Below are positions 1-6,613 of a DNA stretch of 15,199 nt, piece by piece. The DNA comes from Bacillota bacterium (GTDB lineage: Bacteria; Bacillota; Clostridia; Clostridiales; Clostridiaceae): positions 1-15,199 of the forward strand of contig JAUZPI010000090.1 of the NCBI GenBank assembly GCA_030706015.1, given 5' to 3'. A program made the translations under genes and the position numbers. The stretch's first letter is position 1. Every line of letters starts with the position of its first letter. The notes beneath the pieces were generated by a model, which ran no database searches, was not told the origin of the DNA, and was given only the letters and a program-made list of their open reading frames with translations.

Positions 1-1530
1 CTGACTACAATACTTTCTAACCTAGCTTATATGATAAAGTCAGTTACAGGTAAAGCTTCCTGGAGGACACTGCCAACGGCTACCTTAGAGGATCTTAACA
101 ACAACAAGTTAAATAAAGCTGGAGATACAATGACTGGTGCCTTAACAATGAATAACGGTCAGGCTCTAGTATTTAAGGATTCCTCAGGAGGTACAAATAC
201 TAAACTAACACTACAGTCAGATAATAATTTAGTATTGTACGGTACTGATAACAATAATGCTTCAATTGCTTTATTTAATATTCAACAGAGAGCAGCTACA
301 AGGGATGCGGTTTTTAGCAATATAAGTAATTTAAAGATAGGTTCAAACAATGTGTGGCATACAGGCAATGATGGTCATAACTCTGGGTTGGATGCAGACA
401 CATTAGATACCTACCAGGCAGCAGATTTTTATAAATATAGAGGTTTTTCAACTTCAAATACATATTCAACTTATACGGGACAATGGACAAAAGTAGCTTC
501 TGTAGATATAGCAGTGCAGTATCAAGATGGACAATCAATAATGGAATTTATTGATTATGCTAATGGTGGAGGTATCATGCAGAAAGGTAAAATATATTTT
601 AGAGTTAAGCAGCACGATCCATTAGGGATGCCACCACTCATGGAATTGATACTAGCAGAAAATGATACCTTAAATAAAGATTGCTTTGTAGCAGTTACTA
701 CAGTTAATACGACTGCTCAAACTACTGTAGAATTGTATATAAAAAATTTATTTGATTATAGTCAAATTGCCTTTAATCCATTAATAGCTACAGGTAATAT
801 TAAATTTTATGAATTACAGCCGTTTATCGTTAATTTACCTGCAGGTGTCCAAACTAGTTGCACATACTTACCAGTGAACCATGATTTGAAAGTTAATGGT
901 GCAATAACAGCTTCACAATTAACAGGGAATGCAGCTACAGCTACAAAATTAGCTAATGCTACAACTATATCATTAACAGGGGATGTATCTGGAGGCGCAG
1001 GTTTTGATGGTTCATCCGATATAAGTATATTAGCTACACTTAGTAATTCACTAAAGGTTTCACTAGCCCCACCTGTAGAAGTAGCTTATTTTGCAATGAG
1101 TACAGCACCTTCTGGATGGTTAAAGGCTAATGGTGCAGCAGTAAGTAGAACCAACTATGCATCTTTATTTGCGGCAATAGGAACTACATTTGGTGCAGGG
1201 GATGGCTCAACAACCTTTAACTTGCCAGATCTAAGAGGTCAGTTTATTAGAAGTTGGGATGATTCAAAGGGTGTGGATACATCAAGAGTGTTTGCTTCCT
1301 CACAAAGTGACGGTATTGGTTACCATAAGCATGGTTTTAGAGTGGTTCAATCTGGTTGGACACCAGCTAGCACAGGTACAATAACGGCGCTAGGTGGCGG
1401 TGATTCCACATATGGATCTGGTGGGGCACTGAATTATCCAAGTTCAACTAATGGCTATGATGGTTATACACCTAGTGCAAGTGAAACACGACCTAAAAAT
1501 ATTGCTTTATTAGCTTGTATAAAATATTAA
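1..1530 (+). CDS. Phage tail fibre protein with tail collar domain (5' partial)
   Basis: The reading frame is open from the first base of the window. The ATG at 31 has no ribosome binding site, so the true start lies upstream and 509 codons are visible. Motifs typical of tail fibres occur in order: a GDTMTGALTM segment (about 150-180), a 'GLDADTLD' linker (385-412), a central region without a recognised domain (about 420-880), a 'GNAATATKLANA' to 'LTGDVSG' repeat unit (about 925-1000), and a tail collar domain (about 1075-1260) with 'APSGWLKANG' and 'FNLPDLRGQFIRSWDD'. The C-terminus 'ETRPKNIALLACIKY' is the usual end of collar-type fibres. It is inferred to form the distal fibre that contacts the host surface. 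Only one copy of the TGNAATATKLA/LTGDVSG unit is present; such fibres often carry several. A tail-fibre-assembly-like gene follows after 10 bases, as is common. Confidence 0.9.
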   Translation: MTTILSNLAYMIKSVTGKASWRTLPTATLEDLNNNKLNKAGDTMTGALTMNNGQALVFKDSSGGTNTKLTLQSDNNLVLYGTDNNNASIALFNIQQRAATRDAVFSNISNLKIGSNNVWHTGNDGHNSGLDADTLDTYQAADFYKYRGFSTSNTYSTYTGQWTKVASVDIAVQYQDGQSIMEFIDYANGGGIMQKGKIYFRVKQHDPLGMPPLMELILAENDTLNKDCFVAVTTVNTTAQTTVELYIKNLFDYSQIAFNPLIATGNIKFYELQPFIVNLPAGVQTSCTYLPVNHDLKVNGAITASQLTGNAATATKLANATTISLTGDVSGGAGFDGSSDISILATLSNSLKVSLAPPVEVAYFAMSTAPSGWLKANGAAVSRTNYASLFAAIGTTFGAGDGSTTFNLPDLRGQFIRSWDDSKGVDTSRVFASSQSDGIGYHKHGFRVVQSGWTPASTGTITALGGGDSTYGSGGALNYPSSTNGYDGYTPSASETRPKNIALLACIKY

Positions 1531-1540
1531 GGAGGATACT

Positions 1541-1858
1541 ATGAAGATATATAATTATGATACAAATGGAATATATATTGGATGTGACGATGCTGACGAG
1601 TCTCCCCTTGAGCCGGGAGTTTTTTTAATTCCTGCCAATGCTACAACAGTAGAGCCGCCAGAGCTTGATAGTGAACACTTAGCAGTATGGAATGGTGCGG
1701 CATGGGGTATACAAGACATATCTTTAGCTGTACCAAAGCCAGAAGAGAATGAAATAAAAGAACAGGATGAACCTAAAACTCAAGCAGAGATTCTTTTGGA
1801 AAGAATAGAACTAATGCAAAAAGCTATTGATGATTTGGTTCTTAATGGAGGTATATAA
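1541..1858 (+). CDS. Tail fibre assembly-like small protein
   Basis: This 105-aa protein has an ideal AAGGAGGA site at 1529-1536, overlapping the tail fibre stop. Residues about 1-55 ('MKIYNYDTNGIYIG', 'SPLEPGVFLIPANATTVEPP', 'WNGAAW') match the plan of small proteins encoded just after tail fibres: a short beta-rich start, a PxEPG..LIPA..T...P stretch, and a W-containing end. A charged helical C-terminus follows (about 70-103, 'EILLERIELMQKAIDDLV'). These proteins are thought to assist fibre folding or attachment, or to be a minor fibre component. The assignment rests on position and pattern, so a structural role is as likely as a chaperone role. Confidence 0.7.
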   Translation: MKIYNYDTNGIYIGCDDADESPLEPGVFLIPANATTVEPPELDSEHLAVWNGAAWGIQDISLAVPKPEENEIKEQDEPKTQAEILLERIELMQKAIDDLVLNGGI

Positions 1859-1859
1859 A

Positions 1860-1997
1860 ATGGCAGATTATTTAGCTCAAAGAATTATAGATGGAGCTTA
1901 TACCTACGATTATGTTATAAGCAAGAAGCCTCAATTAAAAGAGGGTATAGATGCTTATTTAACATTGCAAGGAAGACAAGATTTAATTACACAGTAA
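1860..1997 (+). CDS. Small phage tail-module protein (CD1375/XkdX-like size and position)
   Basis: This is a 45-aa ORF starting at ATG 1860. A GGAGG lies at 1847-1851 inside the end of the preceding gene, eight bases from the start, so the two are probably translationally coupled. The protein begins MADYLAQRIIDGAYTYDYV and ends GRQDLITQ. A short protein with a 'Y..RII.G..T.D.V...L...' pattern at this place, between tail fibre and lysis genes, resembles the CD1375/XkdX-type proteins of clostridial and Bacillus phages. Their role is unknown. The family link is from memory of the pattern and is not certain; that the ORF is coding is well supported by its site and tight packing. Confidence 0.6.
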   Translation: MADYLAQRIIDGAYTYDYVISKKPQLKEGIDAYLTLQGRQDLITQ

Positions 1998-2009
1998 GGA
2001 TGTGATTCT

Positions 2010-2315
2010 CTGTATAAAATAGTTGAAGAGGAAGATTATTTAGAATGCACCTTTAAACAGATGTTATCAGCCAGTGAGTTAATTGGATTTTGTAAGAGAG
2101 TTGCTGATTATAAGGGTAACATTCTACTTAACTTTAACAATCTAAAGCTAGATAGGCATGGCTATGCTGTTATAGAAGGGTTAAGTCTTACGTTAGAAAA
2201 TAAGATAGCAATACTAGTTAATCCAGATACATACGCAGACATAATTATGAATCACAGGGATTTAGTAGAGTTTACATTTAGCAATACAAAGGATATAGAA
2301 AAATTTCTAGAATAG
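2010..2315 (+). CDS. Hypothetical phage protein with probable CTG start
   Basis: No family is recognised. The frame is open from 1998 to the TAG at 2313-2315. The first ATG (2061) is preceded by CTTTAAACAG, which is not a ribosome binding site, and coding-like sequence continues upstream of it. A CTG at 2010 lies nine bases after AAGGA (1996-2000), which makes it the best start and gives a 101-aa acidic protein beginning M-YKIVEEEDYLECTF. An ATG at 2000-2002 in another frame hits a stop at once. Its place between tail fibre and XhlA-like genes suggests a structural or lysis-accessory role, but nothing in the protein shows which. Either CTG is the natural start or an ATG has mutated and expression is reduced. 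Confidence 0.6.
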   Translation: MYKIVEEEDYLECTFKQMLSASELIGFCKRVADYKGNILLNFNNLKLDRHGYAVIEGLSLTLENKIAILVNPDTYADIIMNHRDLVEFTFSNTKDIEKFLE

Positions 2316-2325
2316 GAGGCGTATT

Positions 2326-2643
2326 ATGGGGGAAAACTGCAAAGATTGCATACAGGTCATTAACATGAAAGAAGATGTAACTAGAATTAAGGATGATATT
2401 AAGGATATATATGAAAGACTTGGCGAAGTGGAGAAATTTTCGGCAAGCGGCGGAGAACAGATTAAAATGATATTTGTAATTCTAAATGAAATTAAGAATA
2501 GCATAAAGGATGTAAGCAGTAAGCTTGAAAAGATAGAAGAAAAGCCAGCTGAAGATTTTTCTAAGGTAAAAATTGCAGTTATGACTTCAATATGCTCTGG
2601 TATTATCGGAACATTATTGGGGTTTATTTTTACAAAAAAATAA
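2326..2643 (+). CDS. XhlA-type phage lysis membrane protein
   Basis: This 105-aa protein starts at ATG 2326, seven bases after the run TAGGAGG (2313-2319) that contains the previous stop. It has a long charged helical, probably coiled-coil region (about 15-75, with 'VTRIKDDIKDIYERLGEVEK' and 'LNEIKNSIKDVSSKLEKIEE') and one C-terminal membrane segment (about 82-102) ending in FTKK. This is the layout of XhlA (haemolysin XhlA family) proteins, which work with a holin and an amidase in PBSX-type lysis cassettes. The amidase follows after 13 bases. No XhlB-like holin is seen nearby, so either this protein works without one or the holin is elsewhere. Confidence 0.75.
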   Translation: MGENCKDCIQVINMKEDVTRIKDDIKDIYERLGEVEKFSASGGEQIKMIFVILNEIKNSIKDVSSKLEKIEEKPAEDFSKVKIAVMTSICSGIIGTLLGFIFTKK

Positions 2644-2656
2644 GGGGGTTATTAAT

Positions 2657-3553
2657 GTGTTAAGTAAAAAATTAATACCTTTTATATCGGCAGCAGTACT
2701 AAGTGGTACTGCTTTTTTTATGCCTGCAAATGTGAAAGCTGCTGCTGTTCAGCAAGAATATATAAATAAAAATCGCAGCCACCAAGCTCTTTCTCCAGTT
2801 GGACTTGTTATTCACGATACTGATAATGAAGGAGCTACTGCTCAAAACAACAGAGATTACTTCAATAGAGTATATGTGGCAGCTTCAGCCCATTACTTTG
2901 TAGATTGGAATACAGATATACAGACTATACCTGAAAATGAGGTTGCTTGGCACGCTGGGCCAAGCGCAAATCACAGATATTTAAGTCTAGAAATGTGTAT
3001 GCCCTATGGTCATGATATTTCTAAATTTAATGCAATGTATCAAAATACCGTAGAGCTGGCGGCTGACATCTGTAAGAGACACAATTGGAATGCCAGCAAT
3101 ATTGTAAGTCATTATTGGTGTTCTATGACATTTCATGAGACAGACCATGAAGACCCTATAGCTTTTCTAAAAGAATACGGTAAGTCTTGGGATATGCTTA
3201 TAAATGATATACAGAAGACAATTGATAGACAACCTACCTCAATAGGTACGCAGCAGGTATCTACTTTTAATACTTCTGTGTCTGTTTTGCAAGCAGAATT
3301 AAATAAACAGGGGTTTGGTAATCTTATAGTAGACAATATTGCAGGTCCTAGAACCCTTGAAGCATGTCCTTTACTTAAACAAGGTGCACAAGGTGATATA
3401 ACAAAATGGGTACAAGGTAAGCTGGGCATTACAGTAGATGGAGTTTTTGGAACTCAGACTAAGCAGTGGGTTATTAAATTTCAAAAGGATCATGGTTTAG
3501 TGTCAGATGGGATTATAGGCGCAAATACATGGAGGGCACTTTTAGGGCTATAG
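2657..3553 (+). CDS. Secreted N-acetylmuramoyl-L-alanine amidase (endolysin) with peptidoglycan-binding domain
   Basis: The gene starts at GTG 2657, with AAGGGGGT at 2642-2649; the overlapping ATG at 2655 is followed at once by a stop. It encodes 298 aa. Residues 1-28 form a signal peptide (KK, hydrophobic core, cleavage near VKA-AA). Residues about 45-170 are an amidase_2/PGRP fold: H53 ('VIHDTD'), H152 ('VSHYW') and H164 ('TDHEDP') are the likely zinc ligands, and E112 ('SLEMC') the likely catalytic acid. The third ligand is His, not the Cys of T7 lysozyme. The C-terminus (about 205-298) has a degenerate and then a good peptidoglycan-binding repeat ('DGVFGTQT', 'FQKDHGLVSDGIIGANTW'). It cuts the amide bond between MurNAc and L-Ala. 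The signal peptide suggests Sec export, which would make release partly holin-independent. Confidence 0.92.
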   Translation: MLSKKLIPFISAAVLSGTAFFMPANVKAAAVQQEYINKNRSHQALSPVGLVIHDTDNEGATAQNNRDYFNRVYVAASAHYFVDWNTDIQTIPENEVAWHAGPSANHRYLSLEMCMPYGHDISKFNAMYQNTVELAADICKRHNWNASNIVSHYWCSMTFHETDHEDPIAFLKEYGKSWDMLINDIQKTIDRQPTSIGTQQVSTFNTSVSVLQAELNKQGFGNLIVDNIAGPRTLEACPLLKQGAQGDITKWVQGKLGITVDGVFGTQTKQWVIKFQKDHGLVSDGIIGANTWRALLGL

Positions 3554-3564
3554 TATTATAGCCC
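3545..3564 (+). other. Perfect hairpin over the amidase stop codon
   Basis: GGGCTATA (3545-3552) and TATAGCCC (3557-3564) form a perfect 8-bp stem with a 4-base GTAT loop that includes the end of the TAG stop codon. No T-run follows, so it is not a standard terminator. It may stabilise the 3' end of the lysis mRNA or be a remnant. Confidence 0.45.
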
Positions 3565-3664
3565 ATTATAAGCTTAAAATATTGTAGGAATAAGAAGTGC
3601 CAAATTCTAATTAACATTATTAATTATTTTGCAGTAGTAGTGGGGGATAGTAAGTATTAAGTTT

Positions 3665-3925
3665 ATGCTCCCACTAGTAAATAAGAAAAATGTAAATATA
3701 GGGGCGTTGTTAAATAATCTTGAAACACTGTTGCAAGAGATAAATACAGGGATTGTAATTGCTCACAAAATCAATCCAGAAATCTAACAGCTGCAGGTAT
3801 TAAACCTAATTGAAAAGTTGGCTGAGATCGGTGTAAAGAAGGCACAGCAACTGTATATGTCCAGTCAGTTGACGAGCGCACAGAGGAGCCAAGCTACTAA
3901 GAATAAAGTTAATACAGCAGTATAA
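3665..3925 (+). pseudogene. Small phage gene interrupted by an in-frame TAA
   Basis: From ATG 3665 one frame reads 40 codons (MLPLVNKKNVNIGALLNN to HKINPEI), meets TAA at 3785-3787, and continues in the same frame for 45 codons (QLQVLNLIEKLAEIGVKK to ATKNKVNTAV) to TAA 3923-3925. The second half is an amphipathic helix-rich segment with normal codon use, and the frame is kept across the stop, so a single CAA-to-TAA change is the simplest history. The family is not recognised. The position after the endolysin, and 'VKKAQQLYMSSQLTSAQR', recall the C-terminal half of LLH-type holins, but no membrane segment is visible, so that link is weak. The ribosome binding site is also poor: GGGGGA at 3642-3647 is 17 bases from the ATG. 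Confidence 0.5.
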
Positions 3926-3931
3926 TAATTG

Positions 3932-3971
3932 AAGCCTAATGAGGTTACACCTCATTGGGCTTTATTTTTTT
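3932..3971 (+). terminator. Strong intrinsic terminator closing the phage module
   Basis: AAGCCTAATGAGGT (3932-3945) pairs with ACCTCATTGGGCTT (3949-3962) over 14 positions with one T-G wobble and a 3-base loop, followed by TTATTTTTTT. It ends transcription of the tail/lysis operon. Confidence 0.92.
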
Positions 3972-4148
3972 GTAAGAGTTTGTTATCTGAAGAACTCTCT
4001 ATTTGTTGATAATATCACTTCACTGTCACTTCTTTTCCATCAATAGCAGTTTCCCCAATAATGTTTTAGCTCTTTGCTCATATATACAAGAGATAACTCA
4101 GCTATTATAAAATCTCAATCCAATAAAAAAGTGTTTAGCACATTTTAA

Positions 4149-4412
4149 TCATAAACAATCTATTACGTTATCACTCCTATTTTTGCATTGATATTTTGAG
4201 CATTGGGAACAAAAATCAATTAAATTATGAGGACATACTTCTAGAGCCTCGGCTAGTTTTTCTAACATTTGTATTGAGGGAAAACACTCATTATGCTCCA
4301 GCTTACATATATACATTCGAGTTACATCTATTTTTCGAGCTAATTCTGCTTGGGTAATACTTAAATTTATCCTGTATCGTTTAATTTGTTTCAGAATAAT
4401 TTTAACAAACAC
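4149..4412 (-). CDS. XRE-family HTH regulator with Cys-rich tail
   Basis: This 87-aa protein is encoded on the - strand. Residues about 8-65 form a Cro/CI-type helix-turn-helix domain ('LSITQAELARKIDVTRMYICKLEHNE' spans the recognition region). The tail holds Cys60, 68, 71, 76 and 86 ('FCSQCSKYQC'), which could bind a metal or respond to redox. The start is uncertain: GTG 4412 abuts the AGGGGG, so ATT or CTG codons 9-18 bases further in would be better spaced. The gene lies between the phage module and the divergent 67-aa gene. A TTGTAA-N17-TATAAT promoter precedes it, with the -35 inside an inverted repeat, so autoregulation is likely. It could be a prophage repressor or a host regulator. 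Confidence 0.8.
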   Translation of the reverse strand: MFVKIILKQIKRYRINLSITQAELARKIDVTRMYICKLEHNECFPSIQMLEKLAEALEVCPHNLIDFCSQCSKYQCKNRSDNVIDCL

Positions 4413-4438
4413 CCCCTATTCTATAATGCTTTTGAAAT

Positions 4439-4467
4439 ATTATACTTCGAATTACGACGGGTTACAA
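4439..4467 (-). promoter_or_regulatory. SigA-type promoter of the XRE gene
   Basis: Read on the - strand, TTGTAA (4467-4462) and TATAAT (4444-4439) are 17 bases apart. Transcription would begin near 4432, about 20 bases before the XRE start. The -35 box is the left half of the inverted repeat at 4461-4490. Confidence 0.65.
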
Positions 4468-4490
4468 CAAATATAGCGCGGATTTGTAAC
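4461..4490. promoter_or_regulatory. Inverted repeat, candidate repressor operator
   Basis: GTTACAA (4461-4467) and TTGTAAC (4484-4490) are perfect 7-bp inverted arms separated by 16 bases. The spacer includes GCGCGG, unusually GC-rich for this intergenic region. The left arm coincides with the -35 of the leftward XRE promoter, so binding there would block the regulator's own transcription. A second palindrome, TTTAC-AGAT-GTAAA (4496-4509), lies just to the right. Confidence 0.55.
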
Positions 4491-4495
4491 ATTTA

Positions 4496-4524
4496 TTTAC
4501 AGATGTAAAGTGGTAGATTACAAT
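4496..4524 (+). promoter_or_regulatory. Rightward promoter overlapped by a TTTAC/GTAAA palindrome
   Basis: TTTACA (4496-4501) and TACAAT (4519-4524) are spaced by 17 bases. The palindrome TTTACAGATGTAAA (4496-4509) covers the -35 box. Transcription would run toward the gene at 4650 with a leader of about 120 bases. A second -10-like TATAAT at 4604-4609 is closer to that gene but lacks a good -35. Confidence 0.5.
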
Positions 4525-4649
4525 TGCCTTTTTATGTTATTTTATAATCGCAAAAAGTATATTTTTGTAAAACAAAAAATATGGAACAAAACGTCATAAA
4601 TAGTATAATTGTAGGTGACAGTAGATTTTTAACAGGGAGATGAGGAGTA

Positions 4650-4853
4650 ATGAACAAAAGATCAGAACGAAAAAAAATAAGCTTCTATAGGGTAAAATAT
4701 AGAGGAACAAGAATCCTTTTAGGATATTGTAAGTACAATAATTTCCAATACTACGCAACAAAAGCAGGAGGGTATATAATAGTATGTATAAATGACAGCT
4801 TTAGTAGGAGAGATAAAAGAGAGCTGCTTCATAGAGCTATAAGAGGGATATAA
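4650..4853 (+). CDS. Small basic hypothetical protein
   Basis: This 67-aa protein has the site GATGAGGAG just upstream of ATG 4650. It is rich in Lys, Arg and Tyr ('MNKRSERKKISFYRVKYRG', 'SRRDKRELLHRAIRGI'), has no membrane segment, and matches no family I recognise. The basic character and a likely beta-rich middle ('YYATKAGGYIIVCIND') fit a nucleic-acid-binding protein, but this is only inference. It is divergent from the XRE gene and shares its operator region, a common arrangement for a regulator and its first target, such as an antirepressor, Cro-like partner or small toxin. Confidence 0.65.
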   Translation: MNKRSERKKISFYRVKYRGTRILLGYCKYNNFQYYATKAGGYIIVCINDSFSRRDKRELLHRAIRGI

Positions 4854-4895
4854 TTTTTGGGGACAAATAATAGCCTTAAAAACTAAAAACACTAA

Positions 4896-4924
4896 TTTAC
4901 ATTTACAGTAATTGGCTATACAAT
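4896..4924 (+). promoter_or_regulatory. SigA-type promoter of the RDD gene with internal palindrome
   Basis: TTTACA (4896-4901) and TACAAT (4919-4924) have a 17-base spacer, the same hexamers and spacing as the promoter at 4496-4524. The 9-bp palindrome TTACAGTAA (4903-4911) lies in the spacer. The downstream TATAAT at 4934-4939 is too close to the ribosome binding site to serve. Confidence 0.6.
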
Positions 4925-4954
4925 TAATCTATATATAATGAGGAGGTGCAGCAG

Positions 4955-6193
4955 TTGACTGAAGGCACTATAGAGAAGAATTTAGCTAGTATAGAAAAAC
5001 GGCTCATGGCTAAGATAATAGATATTCTTGCTGTAATTTTAATAGTTTTATGGGGAGTAATATTTTTAATATTTGGTCGTTCCTTTGAAACAAAGATAGT
5101 TTTCATAGGATTATTTTCTCTTGCAGCAATAGTAAGCATTGTCCAGATGACTTTTCTAACCATTAAGGGACAAACTCTTGGAAAGATGGTATTTGGAATC
5201 AAAATAGTTAAAGAAGGAACGGAAGTAAACGGGGGATTCATATCCAATGTGCTGCTTAGATATATAGTTAATGGATTATTAGCATTAATTCCAATATACA
5301 TTATTGTAGATAGTTTACTTATTGTGGATGTCAGCCGTAAGTGTTTACATGATAGGATTGCAGGTACAAAGGTAATTGATATTAGCAAAATAAAAGATAC
5401 AAATCAAATTCCTCAAGAGAAAAGGTATGCAGATAATAGCATTAGCTATACTTATCAGCAGCAGATATCACAATTTAACCCTAGTTATGGCACGCTCAAT
5501 AATACATATACACATAATGTAATTCGAAAGAAGAGTAATAAGAACCTCATAATAATTGGTGCTATATCGTCAAGTGTAATGTTGTGCCTTATGGGCCTTA
5601 TGATTGTTGGACTAGCAGCATTTTTTAAAGATATTAACACTAGAGAAAAAAATAGTTTTAGTGTGAATAGTAATTTCCGTAATAATCAGTATGATGATAA
5701 CAGCAGTGATGAAGCTGATTACTATGATGATGAAACCACAGATTTTCTGAGTTTTGATGGAAGATTCACATTAACTGCACCTATAGATTGGCAGGAGGAT
5801 GAACAAGAGACTAGCGGCAGGTTTAGTTTATCTTTGCAGGCCTTTGATAAGGATAGAGGGATTTTTGTTGTCAGAGATTCCAAGATCAAGCTAGGGGATA
5901 TTTCACTAGACAATTATTATAGCAATATAGCAGCGGGCTATAAAAAAGATGGTAAAAACATGATACAAGCTTTGCCAGTACATAAAAGGGTAAATAAATG
6001 TGCAGCAATACAATACGAATATGAGGGGTCTATTAATGGTAAAGAAATAAGTTTTGTTGATACAATAGTAGAGACAAAAGGAAGCTTCTATATAATAACA
6101 GCATGTATTAATAAGGCTGATTACAAAGAGTATAAACAAGAGTTAATTGACATAGAAAATAGTTTAACTGAACGTCCTCTTAGAGTGAATTAA
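4955..6193 (+). CDS. RDD-family membrane protein with C-terminal extracytoplasmic domain
   Basis: TTG 4955 is the best start: AGGAGG (4941-4946) is eight bases upstream, whereas the in-frame GTG at 4946 overlaps it. This gives 412 aa. Residues about 15-145 are an RDD domain: 'AKIID' (the first Arg position is Lys), 'GQTLGKMVFGIKIV', 'LRYIVNGL' and 'RKCLHDRIAGTKVI', with three membrane helices (about 22-42, 46-68, 104-125). A polar linker with Q/N/Y-rich sequence (about 145-195) leads to a fourth helix (197-224). An acidic linker (about 230-262) and a soluble domain (about 264-405, 'DGRFTLTAPIDWQ' onward) follow; the latter recalls PsbP/Mog1-like folds of surface lipoproteins. RDD proteins include suspected transporters, but function here is unknown. 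The four-helix topology places both ends on the same side. Confidence 0.85.
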   Translation: MTEGTIEKNLASIEKRLMAKIIDILAVILIVLWGVIFLIFGRSFETKIVFIGLFSLAAIVSIVQMTFLTIKGQTLGKMVFGIKIVKEGTEVNGGFISNVLLRYIVNGLLALIPIYIIVDSLLIVDVSRKCLHDRIAGTKVIDISKIKDTNQIPQEKRYADNSISYTYQQQISQFNPSYGTLNNTYTHNVIRKKSNKNLIIIGAISSSVMLCLMGLMIVGLAAFFKDINTREKNSFSVNSNFRNNQYDDNSSDEADYYDDETTDFLSFDGRFTLTAPIDWQEDEQETSGRFSLSLQAFDKDRGIFVVRDSKIKLGDISLDNYYSNIAAGYKKDGKNMIQALPVHKRVNKCAAIQYEYEGSINGKEISFVDTIVETKGSFYIITACINKADYKEYKQELIDIENSLTERPLRVN

Positions 6194-6204
6194 ATACAGA
6201 GTTG

Positions 6205-6236
6205 AAAAAGCCATGGTTATCGCCATGGCTTTTTTT
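6205..6236 (+). terminator. Intrinsic terminator after the RDD gene
   Basis: AAAAAGCCATGG (6205-6216) pairs perfectly with CCATGGCTTTTT (6223-6234) around a 6-base loop, and the T-run reaches 6236. It starts 11 bases after the RDD stop codon. Confidence 0.92.
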
Positions 6237-6310
6237 GTTTAGGAAACTGTGCGCGCAAGCACTGTGGATAACTATAGAAAAAGTAGGGATTTTTCAGGTA
6301 ATCAGTTATT

Positions 6311-6564
6311 ATGAAAAGGTGCAATAGAAGTGGTAAGAAATATATTAGCGATTGGGTAGATAAAAGGGGGACTGCGACAAGCTAAAGAATGAAGCAATTC
6401 AATATGAGGAATTGCCATCAATCCCATTTCAGCCTGATGAACCAGACAGATACATTGGATTTAAATGTAAAAAATGTGGATTTGAGGAGATGGAAGAGAA
6501 AACACTTAATAAAACTGCTTATAATGAATTATGGCCTTCTACAATGAAAGAGGATTACATTTAA
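6311..6564 (+). pseudogene. Small zinc-knuckle protein gene with a frameshift in AAAAGGGGG
   Basis: From ATG 6311 the frame reads MKRCNRSGKKYISDWVDKRG and then stops soon after. The second frame (from GAC 6370) reads GDCDKLKNEAIQYEELP, then 'RYIGFKCKKCGFEEMEEK' and ends STMKEDYI at TAA 6562-6564. The frames join in the run AAAAGGGGG (6362-6370); one added G restores a single 84-aa protein. CxxC ('CKKC') plus Cys near the N-terminus (CNRSGK, DCDK) suggests a small zinc-binding protein; the family is not recognised. It could be a pseudogene, a sequencing error in the G-run, or a slippage site. The ribosome binding site is weak. Confidence 0.55.
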
Positions 6565-6613
6565 ACTTATGACATATTAGGCAAAGGGGTTGTTATTTCC
6601 GGTATGTTGAAGA

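Noticed and set aside
31..33. ATG as the start of the tail fibre gene
   Set aside because: The frame is open upstream to the window edge and no ribosome binding site precedes this ATG.
4015..4065. Short - strand stretch reading NIIGETAIDGKEVTVK before a stop
   Set aside because: It looks like a protein C-terminus, but it has only 17 codons with a stop just upstream and no match I can name; too short to call a remnant.
4934..4939. Perfect TATAAT as -10 of the RDD promoter
   Set aside because: It ends one base before the ribosome binding site, so a transcript from it would lack that site. The TTTACA/TACAAT pair upstream fits better.
4924..5388. 154-codon - strand ORF
   Set aside because: It is antisense to the RDD domain, whose motifs are clear on the + strand.
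6362..6370. Programmed frameshift at AAAAGGGGG
   Set aside because: No stimulatory hairpin is evident downstream; decay or sequencing error is simpler.
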